The notes beneath the pieces are model-generated. The model was not told where the DNA came from and searched no databases. It saw nothing but the letters and a program-made list of their open reading frames with translations. Below, piece after piece: positions 1 through 9,742 of a stretch of DNA of 64,000 nt (the first letter of the stretch is position 1; the number at the start of each line of letters is the position of its first letter). Both the position numbers and the translations under genes were made by a program. The stretch is from NCBI GenBank assembly GCA_002050435.1, contig MWYV01000036.1, positions 1-64,000 on the forward strand. Direction: 5' to 3'. This DNA is from Chitinophagales bacterium 33-2 (GTDB lineage Bacteria; Bacteroidota; Bacteroidia; Chitinophagales; Chitinophagaceae).

Positions 1-449
1 GACGTGCGGATGATCAATGCATCAGGATTTTCAGCCATTACTCTTCTTTCGCCTTCCAGTTTCGTTTTACCATAAACATTTTGTGGGCCTGTAGCATCCG
101 TTATTTTAAATGGGGAAGTGGACTGCCCGTTAAAAACATAATCTGTTGAGATGTGTATGAGTTTGCAATGATGCTTTTTACATTGTCCTGCAATCAAACC
201 TGGTGTGGTGGCATTGATCATCATTGCCAGTTCGCTTTCCTCTTCTGCCTTGTCAACGGCCGTGTAGGCCGCGCAATTAATGAAATACTGTGGCTGATGT
301 AAGATAAAAAGGTCTTCAAGAGTAGATGGTTGATCCAGCGCAAAAGCCTGCCTGTCCAAAAAAACAAATTCATGCTCCTGGTATTTAGTAACCAGGTCTT
401 TCAGTTCTGATCCAAGCTGGCCGTTGCTGCCTGTTACAAGGATCTTCAT
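1..449 (-). CDS. rfbD: dTDP-4-dehydrorhamnose reductase, 3' part outside window
   Basis: Reading the minus strand from the ATG at 449 gives MKILVTGSNGQLGSELKDL, the Rossmann glycine motif of the RmlD short-chain reductase family. Later segments INCAAYTAVDKAEEE and HISTDYVFNG are also RmlD hallmarks, followed by the YGKTKLEGE stretch carrying the catalytic Tyr and Lys. The enzyme reduces dTDP-4-keto-L-rhamnose with NAD(P)H, the last step of dTDP-L-rhamnose synthesis. About 149 of roughly 285-300 residues are present; the gene runs off the left edge and is therefore absent from the ORF track. Its ATG overlaps the rfbC stop codon (ATGA), so the two are translationally coupled. Confidence 0.93.
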   Translation of the reverse strand, partial: MKILVTGSNGQLGSELKDLVTKYQEHEFVFLDRQAFALDQPSTLEDLFILHQPQYFINCAAYTAVDKAEEESELAMMINATTPGLIAGQCKKHHCKLIHISTDYVFNGQSTSPFKITDATGPQNVYGKTKLEGERRVMAENPDALIIRT

Positions 450-1006
450 TCGTTGATTTGAAAATTATTGAACCATTGCAAAAAACCTGGAAGAGCAATA
501 TCTTTTTCAGATACAATTTCTTTTCCTACGGGGATCTTCCAGTCTATTTCCAAAGAAGGATCATTATAAATAATCCCGCCTTCACTGGCTTTATTATAAA
601 ACTGGTCGCATTTATACAGCACTACAGCTGTTTCACTCAATACAGAAAATCCGTGTGCAAAGCCATGAGGGATCAGCAACTGCTTACGGTTTTCAGCTGT
701 TAGTTCAATTGTGTAATGTTTTCCAAATGTGGGTGAACCTTTGCGGATATCTACCGCCACATCCAGGATGGATCCCTGCAGAACTCTTACGAGTTTTGTC
801 TGGGCATGAGGATGTAATTGGTAGTGCAAGCCTCGGATCACACCGTAGGATGATTTGCTTTGATTGTCCTGCACAAATGTTATATCAACACCCTCAGCGG
901 CCAATGCATTTGCATTATAGGCTTCAAAAAAATAGCCCCTGCTGTCTTCAAAAACCGCAGGTTCAAAAACCAGGAGTCCGTTTATAAATGTTGATGAAAA
1001 AGGCAT
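446..1006 (-). CDS. rfbC: dTDP-4-dehydrorhamnose 3,5-epimerase
   Basis: This 186-residue protein has the usual length and single cupin-like domain of RmlC. The catalytic His lies in RGLHYQ (about His61) and the catalytic Tyr in VVLYKCDQFY (about Tyr131). It epimerises C3 and C5 of dTDP-4-keto-6-deoxyglucose in the cytoplasm for rhamnose-containing surface polysaccharide. The stop codon overlaps the rfbD start, and the dehydrogenase gene upstream ends only one base before this ATG, so all three are probably co-transcribed. rmlA and rmlB are not in the window and may lie beyond its left edge. Confidence 0.96.
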   Translation of the reverse strand: MPFSSTFINGLLVFEPAVFEDSRGYFFEAYNANALAAEGVDITFVQDNQSKSSYGVIRGLHYQLHPHAQTKLVRVLQGSILDVAVDIRKGSPTFGKHYTIELTAENRKQLLIPHGFAHGFSVLSETAVVLYKCDQFYNKASEGGIIYNDPSLEIDWKIPVGKEIVSEKDIALPGFLQWFNNFQINE

Positions 1007-1007
1007 A

Positions 1008-2297
1008 TTAAAAACTCCAGTAGTTACGGCTGTTTAATTTTCCGCGGTAAATTCCTTTAAGATCGGCTATGATGGCATTTGGCTTGGTGATGGAAGCAAA
1101 ATAGGCGTCATCAAGATCAGCATAAGGTTCATGACAAACCGTTACAATAACTGCGTCATAATCTTTTCCTGTTTCTGAAGCCAGGCCAAATCCATATTCA
1201 TGTTCGAGTTCTTCGCTGCTGGCATGAGGGTCCACCACATCCACATTCAGGAAAAATTCCTTAAGCTCTCTCACAACATCTGCCACTTTGGAATTGCGGA
1301 TGTCACTCACATTTTCTTTGAATGTTGCACCCATCACCAGTACCCTTGATGATTTTACATCAGATACATTGCTGATGATATGGCGCACCACTTTTCTTGC
1401 TACGTAATTGGCCATGTTATCATTGATATACCGGCCTGCAAGGATAACTCTAGATGTATAGCCCAATTCACTTGCCTTGTAGGTGAGGTAATAAGGATCC
1501 ACACCAATGCAATGACCGCCTACCAGGCCAGGACTGAACTTTAAGAAATTCCATTTTGTTCCTGCTGCCTCCAGCACTTCAAAAGTATTGATCCCCATTT
1601 TATCAAAGATGATGGAGAGTTCATTCATCAGTGCAATGTTCAGATCGCGCTGGGTATTCTCAATGATCTTTGCAGCTTCTGCCACTTTGATTGATGATGC
1701 TTTGTGCACACCTGCGGTCACTACAAGTTCATATACTTTGGCAATGGTTTCCAGGGATGTTGCATCACAACCGGAAACTACTTTTATAATAGTGGCCAGT
1801 GTATGCTTTTTATCGCCCGGGTTGATTCTTTCAGGAGAATAACCGGTTTTAAAATCAGCAATATTTTTAAGTCCTGATATTTTTTCTATGATCGGAAGGC
1901 AATCCTCTTCGGTACATCCGGGATAAACGGTGGATTCAAAAACAACATAGTCACCTTTCTTGATCACCTTACCAATGGTTTCAGAAGCTTTTTTTATTGG
2001 CACCAGGTCGGGAACGTTATGTTCATCAACAGGTGTTGGTACAGCCACTACAAAAAACTTTGCTTTTTTCAATTCATCCAGCGAGTTGGTGAATGTGATA
2101 TCGGTTCCTTCAAACGCTTCTTTACCCAGTTCCTTGCTAGGGTCAATTCCCTGCTTCATCTGCTCGATGCGTTTTGCATTGATGTCGAAACCGATAACCG
2201 AAATTTTCTTTGCAAATTCAAGTGCAATGGGCAATCCCACATAACCTAGCCCAATGACGGCCAGCTTTTCCTTTTTATCAACTAAATCCTGGTACAT
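1008..2297 (-). CDS. Nucleotide-sugar 6-dehydrogenase, TviB/WbpA type
   Basis: The 429-residue protein opens with a Rossmann motif, GLGYVGLPIALEF, and contains the catalytic cysteine in VGGHCIGVDPYYL. That context is typical of the branch oxidising UDP-N-acetylhexosamines (WecC, TviB, WbpA) rather than UDP-glucose. It has the usual three-domain layout: NAD-binding, central helical, and UDP-binding C-terminal. It is a four-electron NAD-dependent oxidation yielding a UDP-N-acetylhexosaminuronate, a capsule or O-antigen precursor. The precise sugar (GlcNAc, GalNAc or ManNAc) cannot be fixed from sequence reading. A -7 type box lies about 20 bases upstream. Confidence 0.88.
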   Translation of the reverse strand: MYQDLVDKKEKLAVIGLGYVGLPIALEFAKKISVIGFDINAKRIEQMKQGIDPSKELGKEAFEGTDITFTNSLDELKKAKFFVVAVPTPVDEHNVPDLVPIKKASETIGKVIKKGDYVVFESTVYPGCTEEDCLPIIEKISGLKNIADFKTGYSPERINPGDKKHTLATIIKVVSGCDATSLETIAKVYELVVTAGVHKASSIKVAEAAKIIENTQRDLNIALMNELSIIFDKMGINTFEVLEAAGTKWNFLKFSPGLVGGHCIGVDPYYLTYKASELGYTSRVILAGRYINDNMANYVARKVVRHIISNVSDVKSSRVLVMGATFKENVSDIRNSKVADVVRELKEFFLNVDVVDPHASSEELEHEYGFGLASETGKDYDAVIVTVCHEPYADLDDAYFASITKPNAIIADLKGIYRGKLNSRNYWSF

Positions 2298-2317
2298 AAT
2301 AGTGGTTTGGACGGCTG

Positions 2318-2325
2318 CAAATATA
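2318..2325 (-). promoter_or_regulatory. Bacteroidota -7 promoter box for the UDP-sugar dehydrogenase operon
   Basis: Reading the minus strand gives TATATTTG, an exact match to the TAnnTTTG -7 element of the Bacteroidota housekeeping sigma factor, about 20 bases before the ATG at 2297. I could not place a convincing -33 TTG. It would drive the dehydrogenase, rfbC and rfbD as a unit. Confidence 0.55.
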
Positions 2326-2432
2326 GTGGAATCCCTTAATGATAAGAAAGCTATAGAGAGCTTGTAACACTAATAAAAGCCCCCTGGCAAAGGAATGCTA
2401 TAAAAAGAATTGTCAAGAAGCATGCTTCACAA

Positions 2433-3410
2433 TTATTTCATACTTACAAATTCCTTTGGCTGCCTGGACCACTCTTCAGATGAAAGTGTTTTAAAATAAT
2501 CGTAGGTTTTCGCCAAACCTTCCCTGCGCCCGACCTTTGGTTCCCAGTCAAGCAAAGCCCTTGCCTTGCTAATATCTGGCTTCCTTTGTTTAGGGTCATC
2601 GGCCGGTAAAGGCTTATAAACAATCTTTACTTTGTTCCCGGTAAGTGCGAGTACTTCTTCTGCAAAATCTTTGAGCGATATTTCATCAGGATTACCCACG
2701 TTCACAGGTAAATGATAATCGCTTAAAAGTAACCTGTAAATACCTTCCACCAGGTCATCAACATAGCAAAATGACCGGGTTTGAGCGCCATCACCAAAAA
2801 CGGTTAGGTCTTCACCTCTCAGCGCCTGGCCGATAAAGGCAGGAAGTGCTCTTCCATCATTGAGGCGCATTCGGGGACCGTAAGTATTGAAGATGCGGAT
2901 GATGCGGGTTTCAAGACCATGGAAATTATGGTAAGCCATGGTGATCGATTCAAGGTAACGTTTGGCTTCATCATAAACTCCGCGCGGGCCAACAGGGTTA
3001 ACATTACCCCAGTATTCTTCTGGTTGCGGATGCACCAACGGATCGCCATAAACTTCGCTTGTGGAAGCTACCAGGATCCTGGCATTTTTTTCCTTGGCAA
3101 GACCAAGACAATTATGCGTTCCCATTGCACCTACTTTAAGTGTCTGAATAGGAATTTTCAGATAATCAATCGGACTTGCAGGAGAAGCAAAATGAAGGAT
3201 ATAATCCAGTTCACCCGGGATGTGAATGAACCTGGTGATGTCATGATGATAGAATTCGAACTGTTTTAATTTAAAAAGGTGTTCAATGTTGCGCATATCA
3301 CCTGTGATCAGGTTATCCATTGCAATCACATGGTATCCTTCTTTTATGAACCGGTCGCAAAGGTGAGATCCAAGAAATCCTGCACCACCAGTTATTAAAA
3401 TTCTTTTCAT
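2433..3410 (-). CDS. UDP-glucuronate decarboxylase (UDP-xylose synthase), SDR family
   Basis: An extended short-chain dehydrogenase of 325 residues. The NAD-binding motif [12 protein letters not shown] is at the N-terminus, the catalytic YDEAK motif is near residue 147, and [11 protein letters not shown] is a signature of UDP-glucuronate decarboxylases. It converts UDP-glucuronate to UDP-xylose. Its substrate is made by the UDP-glucose dehydrogenase encoded immediately upstream; that gene's stop and this ATG share one base (TAATG), which indicates translational coupling. Other UDP-glucuronate-using SDRs such as epimerases are less likely given the signature motif. Confidence 0.88.
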   Translation of the reverse strand: MKRILITGGAGFLGSHLCDRFIKEGYHVIAMDNLITGDMRNIEHLFKLKQFEFYHHDITRFIHIPGELDYILHFASPASPIDYLKIPIQTLKVGAMGTHNCLGLAKEKNARILVASTSEVYGDPLVHPQPEEYWGNVNPVGPRGVYDEAKRYLESITMAYHNFHGLETRIIRIFNTYGPRMRLNDGRALPAFIGQALRGEDLTVFGDGAQTRSFCYVDDLVEGIYRLLLSDYHLPVNVGNPDEISLKDFAEEVLALTGNKVKIVYKPLPADDPKQRKPDISKARALLDWEPKVGRREGLAKTYDYFKTLSSEEWSRQPKEFVSMK

Positions 3411-4735
3411 TAAACCAGTTTAGGTTGTTTGACAAGCGGACGACCAATGCTTTCGTAATGAAAACCCTTCTTTTCCATTACCTGAACATCATAAACATTT
3501 CTGCCGTCAAAGATCACAGGATCTTTCATCATGGAAAGCAGTTTATCAAAATCAGGTGTGCGGAATTCATTCCACTCTGTAGCTACTACCAACGCATCGG
3601 CATTCTCCAGGCAGTCGTATTGAAGTTCTGCATAATTTAGTTTATCGCCCAGCAGATTCTTTACATTTTCCATAGCCTCAGGATCAAATGCACATACAGT
3701 GGCCCCTTCATTCAACAGCGACTGAATGATCTCTAAAGCCGGAGCTTCCCTGATGTCATCTGTATTTGGTTTGAATGCAAGACCCCAGAAAGCAAAATGC
3801 TTTCCTTTAAGGTCGTTATTGTAATAGCGTTTGATCTTGGACACCAGGTGCAGCTTTTGCTTTTCATTTACTTCGATAACCGCATCCAAAATCCTGAATT
3901 CATATTTAACTTCTTTGGCAGAATGCATCAGTGCCTTTACGTCTTTAGGGAAACAGCTGCCGCCGTAACCGATACCAGGAAATAAAAACCTTTTTCCAAT
4001 ACGATCATCGCTTCCAATCCCTTTGCGCACCATGTCAACATCGGCGCCCAATTTCTCACACATCTGCGCGATCTCATTCATAAAAGAGATCTTAACCGCA
4101 AGAAATGCGTTGGCTGCATATTTGGTAAGTTCGGCTGAACGTTCGTCCATAAAAACCAGCGGATTACCCTGCCTTACATAAGGACCATACAATTCTGTAA
4201 GTACTTCTTTGGCCCTGTCGGAAGTGGTACCGATCACAATACGATCCGGCTTCATGAAATCATCAACTGCAACACCCTCTCTCAAAAATTCGGGATTGGA
4301 TACCACATCAAATTCACCATCATAATTCGCTGCAATGGCTTCGTGCACTTTTTCTGCCGTACCAACAGGAACGGTGCTTTTATCAACAATGATCTTATAA
4401 TCTGATAACAGTTTTCCAATTTCACTTGCAACACCCAGTACATACCTTAGGTCTGCCGATCCGTCTTCACCCGGAGGTGTGGGCAGAGCAAGAAAAATGA
4501 TCTCAGCTTCCTCAATACCTTCCTTGAGTGAAGTAGTAAAAGATATACGTTCTTCTTTTAAATTCCTTTCAAAAAGCTTTTCAAGTCCGGGTTCATATAT
4601 CGTAACCTTTCCATTGCGAAGTTTATTGATTTTTTTTTCATCGATGTCCACACAAATAACATGATTGCCGGTTTCGGCCAGGCAGGTGCCTGTAACCAAT
4701 CCAACATAACCAGTGCCAATAACTGCAATTTTCAT
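3410..4735 (-). CDS. ugd: UDP-glucose 6-dehydrogenase
   Basis: The 441-residue sequence starts [21 protein letters not shown], the NAD-binding motif of UDP-glucose dehydrogenase, and carries the catalytic cysteine in [13 protein letters not shown] at about residue 260. Length and domain order fit the family. It oxidises UDP-glucose to UDP-glucuronate in two NAD-dependent steps. The next gene decarboxylates that product, so the pair makes UDP-xylose. The DegT aminotransferase gene ends 9 bases upstream, consistent with one transcript. It is the second UDP-sugar dehydrogenase of this locus, and the active-site contexts show different substrate classes. Confidence 0.94.
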   Translation of the reverse strand: MKIAVIGTGYVGLVTGTCLAETGNHVICVDIDEKKINKLRNGKVTIYEPGLEKLFERNLKEERISFTTSLKEGIEEAEIIFLALPTPPGEDGSADLRYVLGVASEIGKLLSDYKIIVDKSTVPVGTAEKVHEAIAANYDGEFDVVSNPEFLREGVAVDDFMKPDRIVIGTTSDRAKEVLTELYGPYVRQGNPLVFMDERSAELTKYAANAFLAVKISFMNEIAQMCEKLGADVDMVRKGIGSDDRIGKRFLFPGIGYGGSCFPKDVKALMHSAKEVKYEFRILDAVIEVNEKQKLHLVSKIKRYYNNDLKGKHFAFWGLAFKPNTDDIREAPALEIIQSLLNEGATVCAFDPEAMENVKNLLGDKLNYAELQYDCLENADALVVATEWNEFRTPDFDKLLSMMKDPVIFDGRNVYDVQVMEKKGFHYESIGRPLVKQPKLV

Positions 4736-4744
4736 AAAGTATGA

Positions 4745-5875
4745 TTAGGGGTTTATAAATTCCAGAACTTTTGAAGTGATATGATTCAATTGGTCTTCTT
4801 CCATTTCAGTATGGATAGGAAGAGAGATCACCCTTTCTGTTAACCAGTCTGTAACAGGCAGATTTGTTGAGGCAGATGCATAGGCATCAAACATCTTTTG
4901 CCTGTGGGCAGGTACGGGATAATAAATCATCGAGGGTATATTATGGCTTGCAAGATACTCCTGCATTTTGTTTCTGTCAATACCTTCAAGAATTAAAGTA
5001 TATTGATGGAATACATGCCTGGAATTGGAGGCCCGGAAGGGAACCCTGATGGCATCCTGTTGGGCAAAGGCCTTATCATAGGCTTCAGCAACGGCACGTC
5101 TTGAATTAATATACTGATCCAGATACCTGAGTTTTATTTCTAATATTACAGCCTGTAAGGTATCCAGCCTGCTGTTAACACCCACTACATCATGGTAATA
5201 ACGTCGGCTTTGACCATGATTGGCCACCATTTTTAACTTGTCGGCCAATGCATCATCATTGGTCATAATGGCACCCCCATCCCCATATCCGCCCAGGTTT
5301 TTAGAAGGGAAAAATGAAGTGGTACCAATGGTGCCTATCGCACCGGTTTTTGTCATTGAACCATCTGAAAAATGATAATCACACCCAATTGCCTGAGCGT
5401 TGTCTTCGATTACAAACAAATTATGGGCCATGGCAATCTCCATGATGGCTTCCATGTTCGCTGCCTGTCCATACAAATGAACGGGTACAATGGCTTTTGT
5501 TTTTGGTGTAATGGCTTTCCGTATGGCTTCAGGCTCGATACAAAATGTTTTAGGATCCACATCCACAAAAACAGGTTTCAATTTTAAAAGTGCTATGACC
5601 TCGGTAGTGGCAATATAAGTAAAAGAGGGTGTGATGACCTCATCGCCGGGCTGGAGATCAAGCGCCATCATGGCAATCTGCAGGGCATCGGTACCATTAG
5701 CACAAGGAATTACATGTTTAGATTGATTGTACACAGCCAGTGATTCGGCAAAACGCTGTACCTGCGGACCATTAATAAATGCAGTGTTTTCAAGAACTTC
5801 ATTAATGGCCGTATGAATCTCATCACGGATCTTTTGATACTGGAATTTCAGATCAACCATTTGTATGGCACGCAT
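4745..5875 (-). CDS. DegT/DnrJ/EryC1/StrS family sugar aminotransferase
   Basis: A 376-residue PLP-dependent sugar aminotransferase. The family landmarks are GTDALQIAMMAL, GDEVITPSFTYIAT, VPVHLYGQ and the PLP-binding lysine in FPSKNLGGYGDGGAI. It transfers an amino group, usually from glutamate, to a keto-sugar nucleotide. The ensemble resembles WbpE/WlbC-type enzymes acting on UDP-3-keto-GlcNAcA, which would suit the neighbouring TviB/WbpA-type dehydrogenase, but no 3-dehydrogenase or acetyltransferase partner is in the window, so the substrate is inference. It heads a three-gene minus-strand operon with ugd and the decarboxylase. Confidence 0.9.
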   Translation of the reverse strand: MRAIQMVDLKFQYQKIRDEIHTAINEVLENTAFINGPQVQRFAESLAVYNQSKHVIPCANGTDALQIAMMALDLQPGDEVITPSFTYIATTEVIALLKLKPVFVDVDPKTFCIEPEAIRKAITPKTKAIVPVHLYGQAANMEAIMEIAMAHNLFVIEDNAQAIGCDYHFSDGSMTKTGAIGTIGTTSFFPSKNLGGYGDGGAIMTNDDALADKLKMVANHGQSRRYYHDVVGVNSRLDTLQAVILEIKLRYLDQYINSRRAVAEAYDKAFAQQDAIRVPFRASNSRHVFHQYTLILEGIDRNKMQEYLASHNIPSMIYYPVPAHRQKMFDAYASASTNLPVTDWLTERVISLPIHTEMEEDQLNHITSKVLEFINP

Positions 5876-5909
5876 AATATATGTTTTAACCCTGGTTTGT
5901 TTGGGCGTG

Positions 5910-5917
5910 CAAAAATA
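5910..5917 (-). promoter_or_regulatory. Bacteroidota -7 promoter box for the aminotransferase operon
   Basis: The minus strand reads TATTTTTG, an exact TAnnTTTG match 35 bases before the ATG at 5875. It sits in the 99-base divergent gap shared with the Kdo transferase gene. Confidence 0.5.
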
Positions 5918-5947
5918 GGAATAATGCTGTGGCTAACTAACAAGTTT

Positions 5948-5955
5948 TAGATTTG
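5948..5955 (+). promoter_or_regulatory. Bacteroidota -7 promoter box for waaA
   Basis: TAGATTTG matches TAnnTTTG and ends 19 bases before the TTG start codon of waaA. No clear -33 TTG was found at the usual distance. Confidence 0.45.
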
Positions 5956-5974
5956 CCATCCACAAACTTCTTTT

Positions 5975-7288
5975 TTGGTCTTTTTCTATAACATAGGTAT
6001 TTGGTTGTATGTCCTGGGCATCAGGATCGCTTCTTTATGGAATCCCAAAGCCCGTAAATGGCTTTCTGGCAGGAAGCATCTTTTCAGGGACCTGGAAAAG
6101 GAACGTTTGCCACAATACAGATTAATCTGGATGCATTGTGCTTCCGCAGGTGAGTTTGAACAGGGAAAACCTATTCTGGAACAACTTAAGTCCCGGTACC
6201 CGGCACATAAAATTCTGGTGAGCTTTTTTTCACCTTCAGGTTATGCTGTAGCTAAAAATGATGCGCATGCAGATATCATTAGTTATATCCCCATAGATAC
6301 GGCCAACAATGCAAAAAAGTTTATCAGGCTTGTCCAACCTGAAATTGCCTTTTTTATTAAATACGAATTCTGGTATCACCTGATCAGGCAGGCAAATAAA
6401 AAAAAAATTCCCATCCTGCTGGCATCGGCGGTATTCCGGCAAGACCAGGTATTTTTCAGGCCTTATGGAAAAACTTTTAAAAATATGCTTTCCCGCTTCA
6501 CGCAACTTTTTGTACAGGATACTGCTTCACTTGATCTTTTAAACGAAAATGGAATCAGGCATGCGCAGGTCAGTGGCGATACGCGTTTTGACCGTGTGTC
6601 ATCGCTTGTTGCTTCACCGGTTGCCCTTCCGCTGATCGAAACATTCGCCAATGGCCAACCGTTGCTGGTGGCAGGAAGTACATGGATGGATGATGAAAAA
6701 TTACTGGCGAAAATAAATGGCTTGCATCATGATTTTAAATTGATCATTGCACCACATGAGATCCATGAAGCACATATTAAACAGATCGAAAAACTTTTTA
6801 AGGGTGCGGTAAAATATTCTCTGGCTAAAAGGATCGCAGCTGAAGAAAATCAACTCAAAGGAATGTGGGCGGGCGTTAATAATGAGGAGCAGTTAGCACT
6901 TCAAAAACAGCTTCAGAATGCAAGGGTGTTGATCATTGATAACGTGGGTATGTTGTCGAAGCTTTATTATTATGCAACTGTTACTTATGTGGGGGGCGGT
7001 TTTACAAAAGACGGCATACATAATGTACTGGAACCGGCTGCTTTTGGAAAGCCGGTTTGTTTCGGTCCAAATTATCAGAAATATCGTGAAGCGATCGAGC
7101 TGATTGAAACCGGTGGAGGGTTCAGTATAAAGGATGCAGCATCGATGGAAAATTTGTTGGCAAAATTAAAAGAAGGTCACCTGCAGCGCGCAGCAAAAGC
7201 AGCAAAAGATTATATCAGCGATAACGAGGGAGCTACAGAAAAGATCCTGCATTATATTCAGGAAAACCGCCTTCTCACCAGCTGGTAA
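5975..7288 (+). CDS. waaA: 3-deoxy-D-manno-octulosonic acid (Kdo) transferase
   Basis: This 437-residue protein begins with a membrane-anchor helix (MVFFYNIGIWLYVLGIRI) and then shows the GT30 acceptor-domain motif HCASAGEFEQGKP, whose Glu is the expected catalytic base. The C-terminal nucleotide-sugar domain carries VGGGFTKDGIHNVLEPAAFG. It transfers Kdo from CMP-Kdo to lipid A precursor at the inner face of the cytoplasmic membrane. The start codon is TTG; the hydrophobic anchor that follows directly supports it. The last 31 bases overlap the convergent gene on the minus strand. Confidence 0.95.
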   Translation: MVFFYNIGIWLYVLGIRIASLWNPKARKWLSGRKHLFRDLEKERLPQYRLIWMHCASAGEFEQGKPILEQLKSRYPAHKILVSFFSPSGYAVAKNDAHADIISYIPIDTANNAKKFIRLVQPEIAFFIKYEFWYHLIRQANKKKIPILLASAVFRQDQVFFRPYGKTFKNMLSRFTQLFVQDTASLDLLNENGIRHAQVSGDTRFDRVSSLVASPVALPLIETFANGQPLLVAGSTWMDDEKLLAKINGLHHDFKLIIAPHEIHEAHIKQIEKLFKGAVKYSLAKRIAAEENQLKGMWAGVNNEEQLALQKQLQNARVLIIDNVGMLSKLYYYATVTYVGGGFTKDGIHNVLEPAAFGKPVCFGPNYQKYREAIELIETGGGFSIKDAASMENLLAKLKEGHLQRAAKAAKDYISDNEGATEKILHYIQENRLLTSW

Positions 7289-8052
7289 AAATGTTTTACA
7301 GTTTCACTATTATCAGACCATCCCAATTTTAATTTTAATTCCCTGCTCATCCAGTATTCAGCTTCGGAAAAAATATTAAAGGCATTTATGGTTTTTATGC
7401 TTCTTTCATACATGGCTTCATCGCCCCGAAATAATTCATTTACAAAATGAAACCTGTCGTTAATACCGATCCCTTTGCGTAAATCTTTAATCGGACTTTC
7501 TTTAAGCTTTGAACCCAGTTCTATTTTTTCTTCCTTTAGCCGGTCATTGATACTTTCCTGGACATCGGTGATCAGTTCATGCACTTCTTTGTTCTGATGC
7601 TGGATCAGTGTGGGCGCTTCATCCGTAGTTTCCCAGGCAGAAAAAATACTTGACTGAGCTGGCGTATGGTCTTTTCTGACTGCATGCTTATCGTCAACAG
7701 AAGGCTTTTTTAAAATATAGGGTTGAGGTGCGTATTCATTCCCGGGCTGGGCTTCCATACTTGCCATGTCCGCAATGGAAGAAGTAAGTTCATGTATCGG
7801 TTCTTCTTTTTCAATATACGCAATGGCTTCAACCGGCAATTCTTCCATTGTACCACGTTTCACTTCTTCAGCGAAACTGAAATTTACAGGCATGGTAACT
7901 GCCACTTTTGATGTACCTAGCTGAGATTTATCCTGGAGCGTTCCCAGTAGTTCAGCATGAAGCAATTGAACTGTAGCTAACAATTGCGGCGCAGTGGCAT
8001 CCTGCTCTTTTTGCTGGAACAACTTGTCGATTAACGCCTGATATCTTTCCAT
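7258..8052 (-). CDS. Conserved hypothetical protein, acidic linker plus C-terminal helical domain
   Basis: I do not recognise a characterised family. The 264 residues begin with an amphipathic helix rich in Gln (MERYQALIDKLFQQKEQD), continue through a long variable acidic and Pro-rich middle, and end in a better-structured segment with LRKGIGINDRFHFVNELF and AFNIFSEAEYWMSRELKLK. That C-terminal block looks like the conserved core of a Bacteroidota-specific family. There is no signal peptide or membrane helix, so it is probably cytoplasmic. It ends inside the 3' end of waaA on the opposite strand. Confidence 0.7.
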   Translation of the reverse strand: MERYQALIDKLFQQKEQDATAPQLLATVQLLHAELLGTLQDKSQLGTSKVAVTMPVNFSFAEEVKRGTMEELPVEAIAYIEKEEPIHELTSSIADMASMEAQPGNEYAPQPYILKKPSVDDKHAVRKDHTPAQSSIFSAWETTDEAPTLIQHQNKEVHELITDVQESINDRLKEEKIELGSKLKESPIKDLRKGIGINDRFHFVNELFRGDEAMYERSIKTINAFNIFSEAEYWMSRELKLKLGWSDNSETVKHFYQLVRRRFS

Positions 8053-8163
8053 GGTTTATGGTACTTTCGCTTTTTAACGGTAGGAATTGAAGACTTATTT
8101 CAAATCAGATCTCACAAATTTACTAATTGATCTCAAATTATATTACAAGCCATAAAATATCTG

Positions 8164-8742
8164 ATGTTTATCGAACCAAACATAAAGGGAGAACGACGCG
8201 GGTGGATCGAAGTCATCTGCGGTTCGATGTTCTCAGGAAAAACCGAAGAATTGATTCGCAGGCTTAAAAGAGCCAAAATCGCCAACCTGAAAGTGGAAAT
8301 TTTTAAACCCGCGATCGATGTGCGCTATGATGACGTAAAGATCGTTTCCCATGATGAAAATGCCATTCAGTCCACTCCCATTGATAATTCCCAGACCATT
8401 TTACTGATGGCACAGGACGTGGATGTGGTTGGGCTTGATGAAGCTCAGTTTTTTGATGAAGAAATTTCCACGGTCTGTGATGAACTTGCACTGAGAGGTG
8501 TAAGGGTGATCGTCGCAGGTTTGGATATGGATTTCCAGGCCAAACCATTCGGACAAATGCCTTTCCTGATGGCCAAAGCCGATTTTGTTACCAAGCTTCA
8601 TGCGATCTGTGTAAAATGCGGCCATATTGCCAATTATAGTTACAGGATCATTCCAAATGAAAAACAGATCATGCTGGGTGCCCAAAACGTGTACGAGCCG
8701 CGTTGCAGGAATTGTTTTATAAAAGACGGAAGTATCGACTGA
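8164..8742 (+). CDS. tdk: Thymidine kinase, type II
   Basis: A 192-residue type II thymidine kinase. The P-loop is [11 protein letters not shown] near residue 20, the Walker B-like motif is [13 protein letters not shown], and a C-terminal zinc site is formed by CVKCG and the later CRNC. It phosphorylates thymidine with ATP in the salvage pathway. Length and motif order are standard. The stop codon abuts the stop of the convergent lipoprotein gene with no intervening bases, so no dedicated terminator separates them. Confidence 0.96.
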   Translation: MFIEPNIKGERRGWIEVICGSMFSGKTEELIRRLKRAKIANLKVEIFKPAIDVRYDDVKIVSHDENAIQSTPIDNSQTILLMAQDVDVVGLDEAQFFDEEISTVCDELALRGVRVIVAGLDMDFQAKPFGQMPFLMAKADFVTKLHAICVKCGHIANYSYRIIPNEKQIMLGAQNVYEPRCRNCFIKDGSID

Positions 8743-9702
8743 TCAAAGCTGCCTGGAGGTGATCTTGTTGCGTGAAACCACCACATTACTTCCATCTTTT
8801 TTGCTTTCTCCCACTGCCGAAACGATCATGCCGCTAGTAGCATCCACAACCATTCTTGTGCGGGAAGTTGTTGGATTTTGGTTGTCGTGCAAATATTTTG
8901 CTATGGCATCAATGATTACCTGGTTGTTTTTTATTTCCTTCACTGTATAAACGGTTGATATATCAATTGAAGAAGTCTGTAACGGAATTTTGGATGTTTT
9001 GGTCCAACTGTCTCCCGGCTTGACAGTTTTGTTTGGCAGAAAATTAAATCCCTGCGTGAACATTTCCTTCACCATATCATCATTGAACTGGGATTCAAAA
9101 CTTTTCAGAAAAAAAGCCTGCTGACTTTCAGGAATCTTCATTTCAAGCATAACCTGTTGTGGCAGCTTGTCAAATCCGTCAACCGATAAAATATTGCCAT
9201 CCGGGGCTACTTTCATTGTAAAGCTTTTGCCTTTCATTGCAGAAAACATCCTACCGATCATTTGCAAAGGATTGCCTGTTGCATCCGGTTTATCTTCAGA
9301 ACTGAAACGCATGGACTGACCCATCATATTCATATCCATCAACATCTTGCCATAGGTTACATTGAGGGTTTTTGATGTTTTGTTTTCCGATGCCACTTTC
9401 AAAATATAGTTATACATCATTTTCGAACTGATCTTCTGCCCTTCTTCCTGCTGTATTATGTCGATCTCTGTTGTATAATCAAAGGTTTTCCCTTTGGGAA
9501 CATTAAATTTCAATAATAATGAAGGATCTGCGACAGAAACAACAGGCGCGGTGTTCACTACGCTGTCCATATTTACGTGCTCAGTTCCAGTCAGTTCAAT
9601 TGTACTGTCGGTAACGGTTGTTGTGCTTTTTTTTTCCTGAACGGCATCCATGCAGGAAAGCAGGCATACGGATATAAAAATTGAATATAATAGCTTGGTC
9701 AT
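8743..9702 (-). CDS. DUF6263-like lipoprotein
   Basis: A 319-residue exported protein with the lipobox LLSC at about residues 13-16, followed by a Ser/Thr-rich linker. The remaining mostly beta sequence includes YNYILKVASEN and FNFLPNKTVKPGDSWTK; the second stretch, asking for high conversion of a surfactant-like fold, resembles DUF6263 proteins common in Bacteroidota. Its function is unknown and I infer only envelope localisation. It lies convergent to tdk and is divergent from ccmB with a 40-base gap, which must hold both promoters. Confidence 0.7.
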   Translation of the reverse strand: MTKLLYSIFISVCLLSCMDAVQEKKSTTTVTDSTIELTGTEHVNMDSVVNTAPVVSVADPSLLLKFNVPKGKTFDYTTEIDIIQQEEGQKISSKMMYNYILKVASENKTSKTLNVTYGKMLMDMNMMGQSMRFSSEDKPDATGNPLQMIGRMFSAMKGKSFTMKVAPDGNILSVDGFDKLPQQVMLEMKIPESQQAFFLKSFESQFNDDMVKEMFTQGFNFLPNKTVKPGDSWTKTSKIPLQTSSIDISTVYTVKEIKNNQVIIDAIAKYLHDNQNPTTSRTRMVVDATSGMIVSAVGESKKDGSNVVVSRNKITSRQL

Positions 9703-9742
9703 AACGGGGTTTAAGGTGGCAATTTAAATTATTTAAAAGCAG

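Noticed and set aside
655-987. 110-residue plus-strand ORF in the rfbC region
   Set aside because: It is antisense to the clearly assigned rfbC, whose conserved motifs cover the same bases.
8303-8685. Minus-strand ORFs inside tdk
   Set aside because: They are antisense to thymidine kinase, which has all family motifs.
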